Source of the DNA: Clostridium lacusfryxellense
GTDB taxonomy: Bacteria; Bacillota; Clostridia; Clostridiales; Clostridiaceae
Length of the DNA stretch: 64,000 bases
Assembly (NCBI RefSeq): GCF_018861735.1
Contig: NZ_JAHLEB010000015.1
Span: forward strand, 1 to 64,000
Reading direction: 5' to 3'
Position numbers and translations under genes: made by a program. This document shows positions 43,161 to 52,113 of this stretch, in pieces. A model generated the notes under the pieces. That model did no database searches. It saw only the letters and a list, made by a program, of their open reading frames with translations, and was not told where the DNA came from. Each line of letters starts with the position of its first letter. Position 1 is the first letter of the stretch.

Positions 43161-43799
43161 ATGTTAAAATCAGCTTTATTAAAATTAATCGAAAGTGCTC
43201 CAGATACTCAAGACATCAATTCACTATTGGGTGGAACAGACATTGAAACACAATTTAAAGGGGCCGAACCTACGCTAGATACTTTCAAACAAAAGGCTAA
43301 AACAGATAAGGATTTCAAAGCTTATCTCGAAAGTGAAAACGACAAGTATCACAATAAAGCTTTAACAACTTGGAAAGAAAATAACTTAGAAAAGGAACTT
43401 GAGCCATTTATGCTGTTAAAGTATCCGGACATGGTTACTGATCCAGTTAAAAAAGAGTTAGCGGAAATGAAAAGAGAACTTGAAAAAGAGAGAGCTTCAA
43501 ATACTCGTAAAGATCTACTTAGTAATGCAATGAAGTATGCTGCAGAAAAGAAGTTGCCAGCAGGATTCATTGATAAGTTTTTGGGTGAAGATTTGGAGAC
43601 TACAAAAGCTAATTTAGACATATTGGCAACAGATTGGTCAAAAGGGCTTGAAACCTCAGTGAATGAAAGACTTAAAGCTAATGTATATGTTCCACCAGGA
43701 ACAAACACAGATGGAACAAAAACTAGTATTGGTGCTTCAATGGCTCAACAAAATAATGGTTCAAAGACCGCTCCAAGTGATCCTTGGGCAAGCAAATAA
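43161..43799 (+). CDS. Capsid scaffolding protein
   Basis: Encodes 212 residues, highly helical and charged with a coiled coil (about 90-125: PVKKELAEMKRELEKERASN), and a disordered end (PGTNTDGTKTSIGASMAQQN). This is the usual composition of siphophage scaffold proteins (DUF4355-like), and it lies just before the decoration and capsid genes. The ATG at 43161 follows GGGGG; the upstream in-frame ATG at 43119 lies in the repeat and lacks a site. Confidence 0.75.
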   Translation: MLKSALLKLIESAPDTQDINSLLGGTDIETQFKGAEPTLDTFKQKAKTDKDFKAYLESENDKYHNKALTTWKENNLEKELEPFMLLKYPDMVTDPVKKELAEMKRELEKERASNTRKDLLSNAMKYAAEKKLPAGFIDKFLGEDLETTKANLDILATDWSKGLETSVNERLKANVYVPPGTNTDGTKTSIGASMAQQNNGSKTAPSDPWASK

Positions 43800-43814
43800 A
43801 GGGAGGAATATTAA

Positions 43815-44171
43815 ATGTTTAAAAAAATAGTTTACACAAATGAAATGGAAATATTATTTTCAGAAGCAAATTTAGTATGTTTTTCAGGAACAGTATTAGC
43901 AGCCGGTGTGGTGGCAGATGCAGACGGAAAAAAATATGTTGAAGCTGGAAGTTTAATTGATGCAGACGGAAATGTTGTTACCGCTACAGGAGATGCTTTA
44001 ACAGGTACACCTGTTGGAATTCTTTATCAAACAGTAGATGTTACTGCCGGTGACGAAGCAGGATCTATAATGGTTGAGGGTTACTTAAGAGCGGATAGAA
44101 TTTTAGCCAGTTTCTCAGTTGCTGCTCAAACTGCAATCAAAGAAGCTTTAACAGAAATAAAATTTAGATAA
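43815..44171 (+). CDS. Head decoration / capsid-stabilising protein (gpD-like)
   Basis: Encodes 118 residues after GGGAGG. Strand- and Gly-rich (GTVLAAGVVADADGKKYVEA, then GILYQTVDVTAGDEAGSIMV), the pattern of lambda gpD-like decoration proteins, which always precede a gpE-type capsid gene as here. Confidence 0.7.
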   Translation: MFKKIVYTNEMEILFSEANLVCFSGTVLAAGVVADADGKKYVEAGSLIDADGNVVTATGDALTGTPVGILYQTVDVTAGDEAGSIMVEGYLRADRILASFSVAAQTAIKEALTEIKFR

Positions 44172-44189
44172 TCGAGGAGGAATAATAAT

Positions 44190-45215
44190 ATGCCAAAATT
44201 AGTAGAAGTATTTAACACAAACGAAATTATAAATTATTTCAAGGAAAGAGCTATAGTACCAATGTTAGGTGAAGCTTTATTCCCAGAAAAAAAGATACAG
44301 GATATCGAATTTGATATGATTTTAGGCTCAGGTGGACTTCCAGTATCAGCAAGTGTTCACGCATTCGATACAAAGACACAATTAGCTAGTAGAGAGGCTA
44401 TTGAAAAAGGTATTGCTAGTTTATCTCTAATCAAAAGACAAATTAAAATCACTGAGAAAGAATTAATTAAAATTCAAAACCCTCGTTCAGATGCTGAGTT
44501 ATCATTTGTTTTAGCTCAACTTTACAATGATGCTGAAAAAATGGAAGAAGGTATCAGAGTAAGAGTTGAAGCTATGAGAATGGAAGTCCTATCTAGCGGG
44601 AAAATTGCAATAAATGAAAATGGGGTTGCGGTTACTATAGATTATTTAGTCCCAGCCGGAAACAAGTTACCTTTCAACTGGTCCGCACCAACTACTGCTA
44701 CACCACTAATTGACTTAGAAACAATCGCTACAGCGGTTGAGGCTGAATGTGGAAACAGACCAGCAAGGGCAATGACTTCTAGAAAAATCGTAAAAGCTAT
44801 TTGTGCTTGTACTTCAATTAAGAAAGCAATCTTTGGAACTAACTCAGATAAGCTTGTTACTTTAGCGTTACTTAATGACTTATTGTCACAATCTGATTTA
44901 CCAATTCTTTTAGTTAATGAGGGTAAATACAAGGTTGAAAATGCAACTGGATATACAACTGTAAGATACTTCCCTGAGAACATCATATCTATGTTTGGAT
45001 CTTCAACTTTAGGAGAAACAATTTATGGCCTAACTGCTGAAGAAGTAAAACTTATTGGTGATGGTAACATGGAAACTGCAAGCATGGTTGGAAATGTTTT
45101 TGTAGGAACTTATACAAGCGTAGATCCAGTTGCAGAGTTTACAAAATCTGCTGCTACAGTAATTCCATCTTTCCCATATGCCAATGAATTAGGAATTGCA
45201 ACAATAACACTTTAA
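44190..45215 (+). CDS. Major capsid protein (gpE-type)
   Basis: Encodes 341 residues, the usual length of the lambda-gpE capsid family with HK97 fold. Features: LGEALFPEKKIQDIEFDMIL near the start, FDTKTQLASREAIEKGIASL (E-loop region) and the P-domain with AEVECGNRPARAMTS-like and VGTYTSVDPVAEFTKSA. Strong GAGGAGG. It builds the icosahedral shell. Confidence 0.9.
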   Translation: MPKLVEVFNTNEIINYFKERAIVPMLGEALFPEKKIQDIEFDMILGSGGLPVSASVHAFDTKTQLASREAIEKGIASLSLIKRQIKITEKELIKIQNPRSDAELSFVLAQLYNDAEKMEEGIRVRVEAMRMEVLSSGKIAINENGVAVTIDYLVPAGNKLPFNWSAPTTATPLIDLETIATAVEAECGNRPARAMTSRKIVKAICACTSIKKAIFGTNSDKLVTLALLNDLLSQSDLPILLVNEGKYKVENATGYTTVRYFPENIISMFGSSTLGETIYGLTAEEVKLIGDGNMETASMVGNVFVGTYTSVDPVAEFTKSAATVIPSFPYANELGIATITL

Positions 45216-45266
45216 TCTAAAGGGGAATTAATTTCCTCTTTTTATTTTTTATAGAGGGAGGTATTT

Positions 45267-45551
45267 ATGCCTACTAAAGACCAAAGAAAAGCAATACTAA
45301 CAATTAAAAATTATTTAAATGTAGGTACTAATCCAAAATATACAGATACCTATATGATGAAAACCTTTGAGCTGGCAATAGATGAATTAGTTGAAAGTTC
45401 TTTATCTATTAAAGCTATTAAAGCTACAGGTATAAAATCTAAAAGTGATGGTGTTCAAAGCGTTACATTTACTGATGGTGTTGAAGCATGGGTGGTAACC
45501 AGTAGTATAAAAATGTTATTACCTCTACCATTTGTAAGGATGATGGGGTGA
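45267..45551 (+). CDS. Head-tail connector (gp6-like)
   Basis: Encodes 94 residues after GAGGGAGG. Helical, starting PTKDQRKAILTIKNYLNVGT and ending in a short hydrophobic segment (SSIKMLLPLPFVRMMG). Position after the capsid gene matches the adaptor that stacks beneath the portal. Confidence 0.65.
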   Translation: MPTKDQRKAILTIKNYLNVGTNPKYTDTYMMKTFELAIDELVESSLSIKAIKATGIKSKSDGVQSVTFTDGVEAWVVTSSIKMLLPLPFVRMMG

Positions 45552-45555
45552 TTTA

Positions 45556-45963
45556 ATGGTACTCTTTGTAAATTCAGATATAACTATATATAACAAATAC
45601 TATGATTTTACAAGTGGTAATGACATGTATCAAAGGACTGTAGTTAAAGATGTGGACTGGCAAGGTAAACGTAATGCTACCGTGTCAAACACTGGCTTGT
45701 TACTGGCTGATAGTATAGTTATCATAATTGATAAATTAGAAAATTATGTATCACCAAAGCAATTTGCAAAATTATCTGATGATGAAAGAGTAAATTATTT
45801 TACGTTGGCCATGGGAGATAAAATTGTAAAAGGTGTGATTGATTTTGAAGTTTTAGGAATTAGTCCATATAGGATTGCTGATTTGGAAAAAGACTTTGAT
45901 GATGTGGTAAATGTAATGTCTTCAAGACCTCTTTCTGATCATTGGGAGGTGGAGGGCAAGTAA
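45556..45963 (+). CDS. Head-tail joining protein (DUF6751-like)
   Basis: Encodes 135 residues. Strand-rich with SDITIYNKYYDFTSGNDMYQ at the start and KGVIDFEVLGISPYRIADLE near the end. Common second connector gene of clostridial siphophages. Overlaps the next start by one base. Confidence 0.65.
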   Translation: MVLFVNSDITIYNKYYDFTSGNDMYQRTVVKDVDWQGKRNATVSNTGLLLADSIVIIIDKLENYVSPKQFAKLSDDERVNYFTLAMGDKIVKGVIDFEVLGISPYRIADLEKDFDDVVNVMSSRPLSDHWEVEGK

Positions 45964-46316
45964 TGGGAGTTAATATAAATATGAATAGCACCGCAAGAAT
46001 TTTGCTTGCACATCACCTCAATAAAAACGGAACAGGGCAAGATTTTTTAACAAGAGCATGTGCCAAAGCTTTTGATAATTATGTTCCGTTTGATACTGGT
46101 AGGCTTAAAAATATGATGATAACTATTGATATTACTAAAATAACATACTCAGCTCCTTATGCAAAAATGCAGTATTACAATAATAAAGGCATGGGAAAAC
46201 AGGGCGAATCAGCTGGTGGTAAACGCGGTATGTATTGGGATAAGCGTGGGTTTATTGATAATAGGGACATGATAATACAAACGGTAGCTAACTTTGTAGG
46301 CGGGAGAAAAGGATGA
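45963..46316 (+). CDS. Minor capsid / neck protein (gp10-like)
   Basis: Encodes 117 residues from ATG at 45963 (TAATG overlap, GAGGTGGAGG upstream). Contains YVPFDTGRLKNMMITIDITK and SAPYAKMQYYNNKGMG, as in Minor-capsid-2 or HK97-gp10 proteins that close the neck. The upstream in-frame start is in the previous gene. Confidence 0.75.
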   Translation: MGVNINMNSTARILLAHHLNKNGTGQDFLTRACAKAFDNYVPFDTGRLKNMMITIDITKITYSAPYAKMQYYNNKGMGKQGESAGGKRGMYWDKRGFIDNRDMIIQTVANFVGGRKG

Positions 46317-46747
46317 TAATTGAAAGTATAAGAGATTTTATAAAGAACATGGATTGCCTAGAAATGTTTAACAATGCGATAAGCGTAAATGTTAATTACT
46401 TAGAGCCTAATGTTGACACTTATAGTATTGAGGAAATGCCAATAGAACCTATTTTAAAGAAGTATGTTAATGGCGATAGCATTAGACAATATGCTTTTAT
46501 ATTTACAAGCAGAAATCCGTATGGTAGTGATGTACTACAGAATATAGATAACTCAGGGTTTTATGAAAAGTTTGCGGATGAGATTGAAAGCAAAAATGAT
46601 AATGAAATATTTCCTGTATTGGATAATAACTCAGAGGTTAGAGAAATTAAAGTAACTAGTACAGGATATGCTTTTGCGGTTAGCGAAGACACCGCGCAAT
46701 ATCAAATCCAATTGAGATTAAAATATTATAAATCGAGGAGGAATTAA
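46313..46747 (+). CDS. Tail terminator / minor capsid protein
   Basis: Encodes 144 residues; ATG overlaps the previous stop (ATGA). EEMPIEPILKKYVNGDSIRQ and FIFTSRNPYGSDVLQNIDNS fit the Minor-capsid-3 family that caps the tail tube at the neck. Confidence 0.75.
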   Translation: MIIESIRDFIKNMDCLEMFNNAISVNVNYLEPNVDTYSIEEMPIEPILKKYVNGDSIRQYAFIFTSRNPYGSDVLQNIDNSGFYEKFADEIESKNDNEIFPVLDNNSEVREIKVTSTGYAFAVSEDTAQYQIQLRLKYYKSRRN

Positions 46748-46748
46748 A

Positions 46749-47231
46749 ATGGCAGTAAGACAAAGAAGAATGTTAGCGAATTATTTAGAGGTAGGTGAAA
46801 CCCCAACATTTGCTTTAATGGGTGCTGGATTTACTGAGTTAAATGAGTCTCCATCCGCGCAGACAACTAGCAAAAGATATATAAATGATAAGTCAGCTAC
46901 TCAAAGTGTTACAGGTTATGAATGGTCAACCGCTTTTACTACAGATCAAATCAAGGCACAGGAAGTAATAGATTATATTTGTAATATTGGTGAAAAACAA
47001 TTAACTGGAGCTGAAGCAGAAACAAGATATGTAATGGTTGATTTAGATAAACTAGCTGAAGAAGCAACACCTAACGTGTTCGAGGCTAGGATGATAAAAG
47101 TAGCAATTGAGGTGTCAGGCTTTGGCGATGAAGATGGTGAGATGACCGCCGAAGGAAATTTGCTAGGAAATGGTGATATAGTTATAGGAACATTCGCTAC
47201 ACTCACACAAACTTTTACAGAAACAGTATAG
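46749..47231 (+). CDS. Major tail tube protein
   Basis: Encodes 160 residues after GAGGAGG. Typical of Gram-positive siphophage tube proteins: FALMGAGFTELNESPSAQTT, then RYINDKSATQSVTGYEWSTA and the closing EMTAEGNLLGNGDIVIGTF. Forms stacked hexamers around the tape measure. Confidence 0.88.
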   Translation: MAVRQRRMLANYLEVGETPTFALMGAGFTELNESPSAQTTSKRYINDKSATQSVTGYEWSTAFTTDQIKAQEVIDYICNIGEKQLTGAEAETRYVMVDLDKLAEEATPNVFEARMIKVAIEVSGFGDEDGEMTAEGNLLGNGDIVIGTFATLTQTFTETV

Positions 47232-47243
47232 GAGGGCTATTGA

Positions 47244-47603
47244 ATGTTAATTAATAATGTAGAATTAGAAGATATTGATATATATGATTTGGAAACATCT
47301 GAAAAATATGAGGTGGCCATAGCAGATTTTCAAAAGGTAGTAGGAGAATTAAAATCAACAACAAATGAAGATAAAAAAGTTTTATCTTCTGTAATCAGAA
47401 GACAATGCAATGCTGTATTTGATTGTTTTAATGCAATTTTTGGAACGGGTACAGATAAAAAGATTTTTGGGAATAAAACTAACTTAATGGTATGCCTAAA
47501 AGCCTTTGAGGAGTTAGCCATATTTGTCAACAAACAAAAAGATGAAATGGAAAAGATGGCAAATAAATATTCTCCTAACAGAGCACAAAAACGCGCTAAA
47601 TAA
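47244..47603 (+). CDS. Tail assembly chaperone (gpG-like)
   Basis: Encodes 119 residues, helical, acidic. Follows the tube gene and precedes Gp15 and the tape measure, the usual place of the tail chaperone. Its stop overlaps the next ATG (TAATG), giving coupled translation in place of the frameshift seen in lambda; no clear slippery site was found. Confidence 0.7.
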   Translation: MLINNVELEDIDIYDLETSEKYEVAIADFQKVVGELKSTTNEDKKVLSSVIRRQCNAVFDCFNAIFGTGTDKKIFGNKTNLMVCLKAFEELAIFVNKQKDEMEKMANKYSPNRAQKRAK

Positions 47604-48199
47604 TGAATATGATTATAGATGTATTAACTAATAAAGTTAGTGTTGATGGTGTAAATTATGCTATTAATAGTGACTTTAGAACGTCTATGCTCTTTGAGTT
47701 AATGATGGCAGATAAAGAACTAGACGATAAACAAAGGATAGAAAATGCTTTAATGCTTTATTATCCTATAATACCAAATGATATAAATGAAGCTATAGAA
47801 CAGATACTGTGGTTTTATAGGTGTGGTAAAAACATGACTAAATCAAAAGGTTCTGGTAGTGGTAAAAGCGATCAAATTTATGATTTCGACTTTGATGATG
47901 ATTATATCTATAGTGCGTTTTTAGACCAATACAATATTGACTTACAGGATGCGGATTTGCATTGGTGGAAGTTTAAAGCATTATTTAAAAGTCTTAAAGA
48001 AGACAATGAAATTGTAAAGATTATGGGCTATCGTTCTATGGACCTAAACAAAATTAAGGATAAAGAGGAAAAGGCACGTTATAAAAAAATGAAAGATTTA
48101 TATAAAATACAGGGACATATAAGCAAGGATGAAACTGAAAAGCTAGGCAGCATTGAAAATGCATTGCTTAATGGAGGGGACATGTCCAAACTATTGTAA
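47603..48199 (+). CDS. Gp15-family tail assembly protein
   Basis: Encodes 198 residues of the bacteriophage Gp15 family: FRTSMLFELMMADKELDDKQ, ALMLYYPIIPNDINEAIEQI and ADLHWWKFKALFKSL, then MGYRSMDLNKIKDKEEKARY. Works as the second chaperone for tape-measure and tail assembly. No strong ribosome site; translation probably depends on coupling. Confidence 0.85.
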   Translation: MNMIIDVLTNKVSVDGVNYAINSDFRTSMLFELMMADKELDDKQRIENALMLYYPIIPNDINEAIEQILWFYRCGKNMTKSKGSGSGKSDQIYDFDFDDDYIYSAFLDQYNIDLQDADLHWWKFKALFKSLKEDNEIVKIMGYRSMDLNKIKDKEEKARYKKMKDLYKIQGHISKDETEKLGSIENALLNGGDMSKLL

Positions 48200-48250
48200 A
48201 TTTACCCTATATATGCAATAATAAATATAAATTGTATCGGGGGGATTTAC

Positions 48251-48472
48251 ATGAAGTGTCCAAAATGTAAAAGTGAAAATGTATCTGTTCAGGCGGTAAC
48301 AAACGTAAAGACTAAGCATAGAGGATGTTTAGGATGGTGTATATGGATTATGCTAGCAATTTGTACGCTAGGACTTATAATTATAATCCCTTTGCTGACT
48401 AATTCGAAGACAAAATCCAAAACACATAGTGAAGCGATATGCCAAAATTGTGGTCGTAGATGGAGAGTTTAA
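48251..48472 (+). CDS. Zinc-ribbon membrane protein inserted in the tail operon
   Basis: Encodes 73 residues after GGGGGG. Two Cys pairs (CPKCKSEN at the start, CQNCGRRW at the end) flank a hydrophobic helix (CIWIMLAICTLGLIIIIPLL). A terminator follows at 48491. It is not a tail-assembly gene and reads like cargo inserted between Gp15 and the tape measure. Confidence 0.65.
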   Translation: MKCPKCKSENVSVQAVTNVKTKHRGCLGWCIWIMLAICTLGLIIIIPLLTNSKTKSKTHSEAICQNCGRRWRV

Positions 48473-48490
48473 AGTATACATATAAGGTTA

Positions 48491-48520
48491 AGTACTTACA
48501 GAAATGTAGGTGCTTTTTTA
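48491..48520 (+). terminator. Terminator within the tail operon
   Basis: AGTACTTACA and TGTAGGTGCT pair around GAAA with two G-U pairs, then TTTTTT. It would end the transcript of the zinc-ribbon gene and reduce tape-measure transcription unless antiterminated or re-initiated. Confidence 0.65.
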
Positions 48521-48535
48521 TTGTATAAAATTGGG

Positions 48536-48577
48536 GTGATTACAATTAAAGATATAAGATGTCCTAAAGGTAGGTGA
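48536..48577 (+). pseudogene. Possible scrap of a Com-like zinc-finger gene
   Basis: A GTG frame of 13 codons reads MITIKDIRCPKGR. Com-family phage proteins begin IKDIRCPKC, so this may be the first residues of one, cut before the second Cys. Very short, so tentative. Confidence 0.3.
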
Positions 48578-48582
48578 AATAT

Positions 48583-51396
48583 ATGGCTGATGGAAGAATT
48601 ATCATTGATACGCAATTAGACTCTAGCGGTGCTGAAAAAGGTGTGGGTAAATTAGGTAGCATTGCTAAGACTGGGTTAAGTGGCATAGCAACTGCTGGTA
48701 AGGTAATGGGGGCAGCAATAGGAGCGGCTACGATTGCTGTTGGAGGATTAATTAGCGCATCTATAAAACAATATGCTGAATACGAGCAGATAACGGGTGG
48801 AGTTGAAACGTTATTTAAAAGCAGTAGCGATAAAGTGATGAAGTATGCAGATAATGCATATAAGACAGCTGGAATGTCTGCAAACGAATATATGAGTACC
48901 ATTACAGGATTCTCTGCCTCACTATTGCAAGGCCTTGGTGGAGATACAAAAAAAGCGGCTGAAGTAGGAAATATGGCTGTTACCGACATGGCGGATAATG
49001 CAAATAAGATGGGCACAGGTATAGAAAATATACAAAATGCATATCAGGGATTTGCAAAGCAAAATTATACTATGCTAGATAACTTGAAGCTTGGTTATGG
49101 TGGTACAAAAACAGAAATGAAAAGACTTCTTGTTGATGCAGAAAAACTTACTGGTATTAAATATGACATGAGTAACTTTAGTGATGTCATTGAAGCCATT
49201 CATGTGATTCAGACCCAAACGGGTATAACTGGGACTACTGCAAAAGAAGCTGCGTCTACTATTGAAGGTAGTTTGAACATGACTAAATCAGCATGGACTA
49301 ATTTGTTGACAGGTATGGCTGATGAGGAGTCTGATTTTGATGGATTAATAGATAATTTAGTTACTAGTGCGGGTGCTTTGGGTGAAAATTTATTACCAAG
49401 AATAGAAGTTGCTATGAATGGTATTGGGCTTTTAATAGGAAGATTGCTACCTCTAATTATGGATAAAGTACCAGGGATAATAATGTCCATATTGCCTGGG
49501 ATGTTGGATGCTGGAATGAAAATTACATCATCTCTTGGAAATGGTATGCTTGAATCTTTGCCAGTAATTATAAGCTTAGGTATAAAATTAATTCAAAGTT
49601 TAATTTCAGGGTTACAAGACAATGCACCAGCAATAACAACCGCGACTGTTAAGATAATAGCAAGTTTAGTAACTGGGTTTTTAACGATATTACCACAAAT
49701 ATTAGATACTGGATTGAAACTTATAGCAAATCTTGCACTAGGTATAGGAAAAGCATTACCTACGTTAATACCACTTGCGATTGACTGTATACTTAGCTTA
49801 GTCGATACAATTATAGATAATTTGCCTTTAATATTAGAGGCTGGATTACAAATTATAATTGGTTTGGTACAAGGGATATTAAAAGCTTTACCAAAATTAA
49901 TTACTATGCTTCCTGAAATAATAGACAGTCTAGTTACGTTTATAGTTGATAACCTACCACTTATAATAGAAACTGGAGTAGCATTGCTAGTAGCGATTAT
50001 AGACGGACTGGCAAAGGCTTTGCCTCAATTAACAATTGCCACGTTGAAAATTATAGGTATTCTAGTAGAAGGGTTAAATAGTATTAATTGGTTGCAAATT
50101 GGAATAGATGCTTTAACAGCGTTAGGAGAAGGGCTTTTAGCAACAATTGGAACTTGCATGACTCCAGTCATTGAATATATAAAAAATTGGGCCGATGGAC
50201 TTAAGATTTCAATATCTACTGGTTTTACAAATATTTTAAATTCTATTATTGCTTGGGGTACAGGTGTTATTGCTTGGGCCACAACAACAATTCCTCTAAT
50301 AACAAATACAATAATAACATTTTTCAGTGAATTACCGGGTAAGATAGGTACTTTCTTTACCAATATTTATAACGGGTTTATTGGTTGGGGTTTAAGTATT
50401 ATAACCTGGGTGGCTACCACAGTATCACAAATAGTGAATAATATAGTAACATTCTTTAATGAATTGCCAGGTAAACTTGGGTATGCTTTAGGTTTTGCTT
50501 TAGGAACAATAATTAAGTGGGGCATAGATGCATTTAATTATCTTGTAACAAATGTACCTATATGGATAAATGCAGTAGTTACATTCTTTAGTACGTTGCC
50601 AGGTAAAATATGGACCTGGCTAGTTAACGCATACACTAAAATAGTAACATGGGGAGCACAAACCTACGCTAATATGTCAAGTGCTATTAGTAGAGCAATA
50701 ACGGCTGTTGTTACGTTCTTTAGTCAATTGCCGGGTAAAATTTATACGTGGTTGGCTAATGCTATTTCTAAGATTATATCTTGGGGATCTCAAATGTATA
50801 GTAATATGTCGAGCGCTGCTAGTAGAGCTATAAGTGCAGCGGTTACATTTTTTAGTCAGTTGCCAGGGAAACTATGGTCACATTTATCAAGTGCACTTTC
50901 CAAAATGGCGCAATTTGCTAGTAATTTAGGGTCTAAGGCTCGTGAAGCTGGAACGAATATGGTAAGCAATATAATGAGTACTATTGGTAGTTTGCCAGGT
51001 AAAATGGCAAGTATAGGTGCAAATATCGTAAGAGGTGTTTGGAATGGTATGAGCAATATGGCAGGTTGGATGAAATCTAAAGTAGCTAATTTTGCAGGTG
51101 GAATTTTGCAGGGTATGAAAGATGCACTAGATATAAATTCACCTTCAAGAGTAATGAGAGACCAGATAGGTAAATTTATTCCAAAAGGTATCGGGGTTGG
51201 TATAGACAATGAAATGCCTAATTTAAAAAAGGGTATAGATAAAAATATGTCTGGGTTAGTTGCTAAAATGAAAGGCACTGTTGATTATGAAACTGCTAAA
51301 ACTACAGCAAGCGTGGCAGCACAACATAACTTTAATATTGTAAAGGATAATCCAGATACAGATAGAGTATTAGCAAAATGGGGGGATGGAAGATGA
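48583..51396 (+). CDS. Tail tape measure protein
   Basis: Encodes 937 residues. Start: DGRIIIDTQLDSSGAEKGVG then helices; TP901-type region (YEQITGGVETLFKSSSDKVM, about 65-85; ADNANKMGTGIENIQNAYQG). The middle (about 260-520) is a series of hydrophobic segments. From about 575 a 41-43-residue unit with TFFSxLPGK recurs five times. The end (DINSPSRVMRDQIGKFIPKG) is conserved in tape measures. It sets tail length and helps DNA entry. The ATG at 48583 is preferred to GTG 48574. Confidence 0.92.
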   Translation: MADGRIIIDTQLDSSGAEKGVGKLGSIAKTGLSGIATAGKVMGAAIGAATIAVGGLISASIKQYAEYEQITGGVETLFKSSSDKVMKYADNAYKTAGMSANEYMSTITGFSASLLQGLGGDTKKAAEVGNMAVTDMADNANKMGTGIENIQNAYQGFAKQNYTMLDNLKLGYGGTKTEMKRLLVDAEKLTGIKYDMSNFSDVIEAIHVIQTQTGITGTTAKEAASTIEGSLNMTKSAWTNLLTGMADEESDFDGLIDNLVTSAGALGENLLPRIEVAMNGIGLLIGRLLPLIMDKVPGIIMSILPGMLDAGMKITSSLGNGMLESLPVIISLGIKLIQSLISGLQDNAPAITTATVKIIASLVTGFLTILPQILDTGLKLIANLALGIGKALPTLIPLAIDCILSLVDTIIDNLPLILEAGLQIIIGLVQGILKALPKLITMLPEIIDSLVTFIVDNLPLIIETGVALLVAIIDGLAKALPQLTIATLKIIGILVEGLNSINWLQIGIDALTALGEGLLATIGTCMTPVIEYIKNWADGLKISISTGFTNILNSIIAWGTGVIAWATTTIPLITNTIITFFSELPGKIGTFFTNIYNGFIGWGLSIITWVATTVSQIVNNIVTFFNELPGKLGYALGFALGTIIKWGIDAFNYLVTNVPIWINAVVTFFSTLPGKIWTWLVNAYTKIVTWGAQTYANMSSAISRAITAVVTFFSQLPGKIYTWLANAISKIISWGSQMYSNMSSAASRAISAAVTFFSQLPGKLWSHLSSALSKMAQFASNLGSKAREAGTNMVSNIMSTIGSLPGKMASIGANIVRGVWNGMSNMAGWMKSKVANFAGGILQGMKDALDINSPSRVMRDQIGKFIPKGIGVGIDNEMPNLKKGIDKNMSGLVAKMKGTVDYETAKTTASVAAQHNFNIVKDNPDTDRVLAKWGDGR

Positions 51397-52103
51397 TATT
51401 AAAAGAGGGTGAAATATATTTTAATTATAATAGTAGCCTTAACCTTAATTTATTTTTAGAAAAGTATCCATCCATACCTATTAGCAATGAGGATTACGAA
51501 GAAGTGCCAGTCGAGGGCAGAAATGGAACACTATTTATAAATAAAGGAACTTACCCTAATGTGGTGGTTCCTTTTGTGTTTGCACTTCGGTCTGAGGACT
51601 TTGAAATTGATTTTGACAAGGTATATGAATGGTTATTGGATATAGAAGATAATAGATTTATATTTGGTAGGGTAGACAGATGCTATTTGGTTAAGAAGGT
51701 TATATTTGGTGATTTACAAAAGGAATTTAGAAGTATAGGTGAGTTTAACGTAGATTTTGTATTTGAACCTTTCAAAGCAGATCTAGAGGAAACACTATAT
51801 ACAATAACATCTAATAATTTTTCTTTTGAATACTTTGGCAATGCTCCAGCTGAATCCTTAATAAAGATTTACGGGAATGGAAATATACAAATTACTATTA
51901 ATGGGGAAACGATGCAAATATCAAATGTAGTTAATTATGTGGAAATAGATAGCAATTTATTGCAAGTTAGAAATTTAGATAGTACTTCTAAGGATGATGA
52001 TACTTTAGGTAATTTCAATATGTTTGAAAAGGGTACAAATACAATTTCCTATACAGGATCAGTTACAAAAATAATGGTGGAATACACCACTAAATATAGG
52101 TAG
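51393..52103 (+). CDS. Distal tail protein (Dit-like)
   Basis: Encodes 236 residues. Strand-rich: YEEVPVEGRNGTLFINKGTY, VFALRSEDFEIDFDKVYEWL and REFRSIGEFNVDFVFEPFKA-like sequence of the Dit N-domain, then a galectin-like C-domain. Makes the hexameric hub at the tail tip. The ATG overlaps the tape-measure stop (ATGA). Confidence 0.85.
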   Translation: MILKEGEIYFNYNSSLNLNLFLEKYPSIPISNEDYEEVPVEGRNGTLFINKGTYPNVVVPFVFALRSEDFEIDFDKVYEWLLDIEDNRFIFGRVDRCYLVKKVIFGDLQKEFRSIGEFNVDFVFEPFKADLEETLYTITSNNFSFEYFGNAPAESLIKIYGNGNIQITINGETMQISNVVNYVEIDSNLLQVRNLDSTSKDDDTLGNFNMFEKGTNTISYTGSVTKIMVEYTTKYR

Positions 52104-52113
52104 GAGGGATAAT

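Noticed and set aside
43349-44986. Minus-strand frames opposite scaffold and capsid genes
   Set aside because: No start signals, and both plus-strand genes are strongly supported. They are shadows.
47244-48199. Programmed frameshift joining the two tail chaperones
   Set aside because: The two genes overlap as TAATG and no slippery heptamer with a following structure was found near 47,580-47,603.
48564-51278. Long minus-strand frames opposite the tape measure
   Set aside because: They are antisense to a well-supported gene, with no ribosome sites and a biased composition due to the repetitive host gene.
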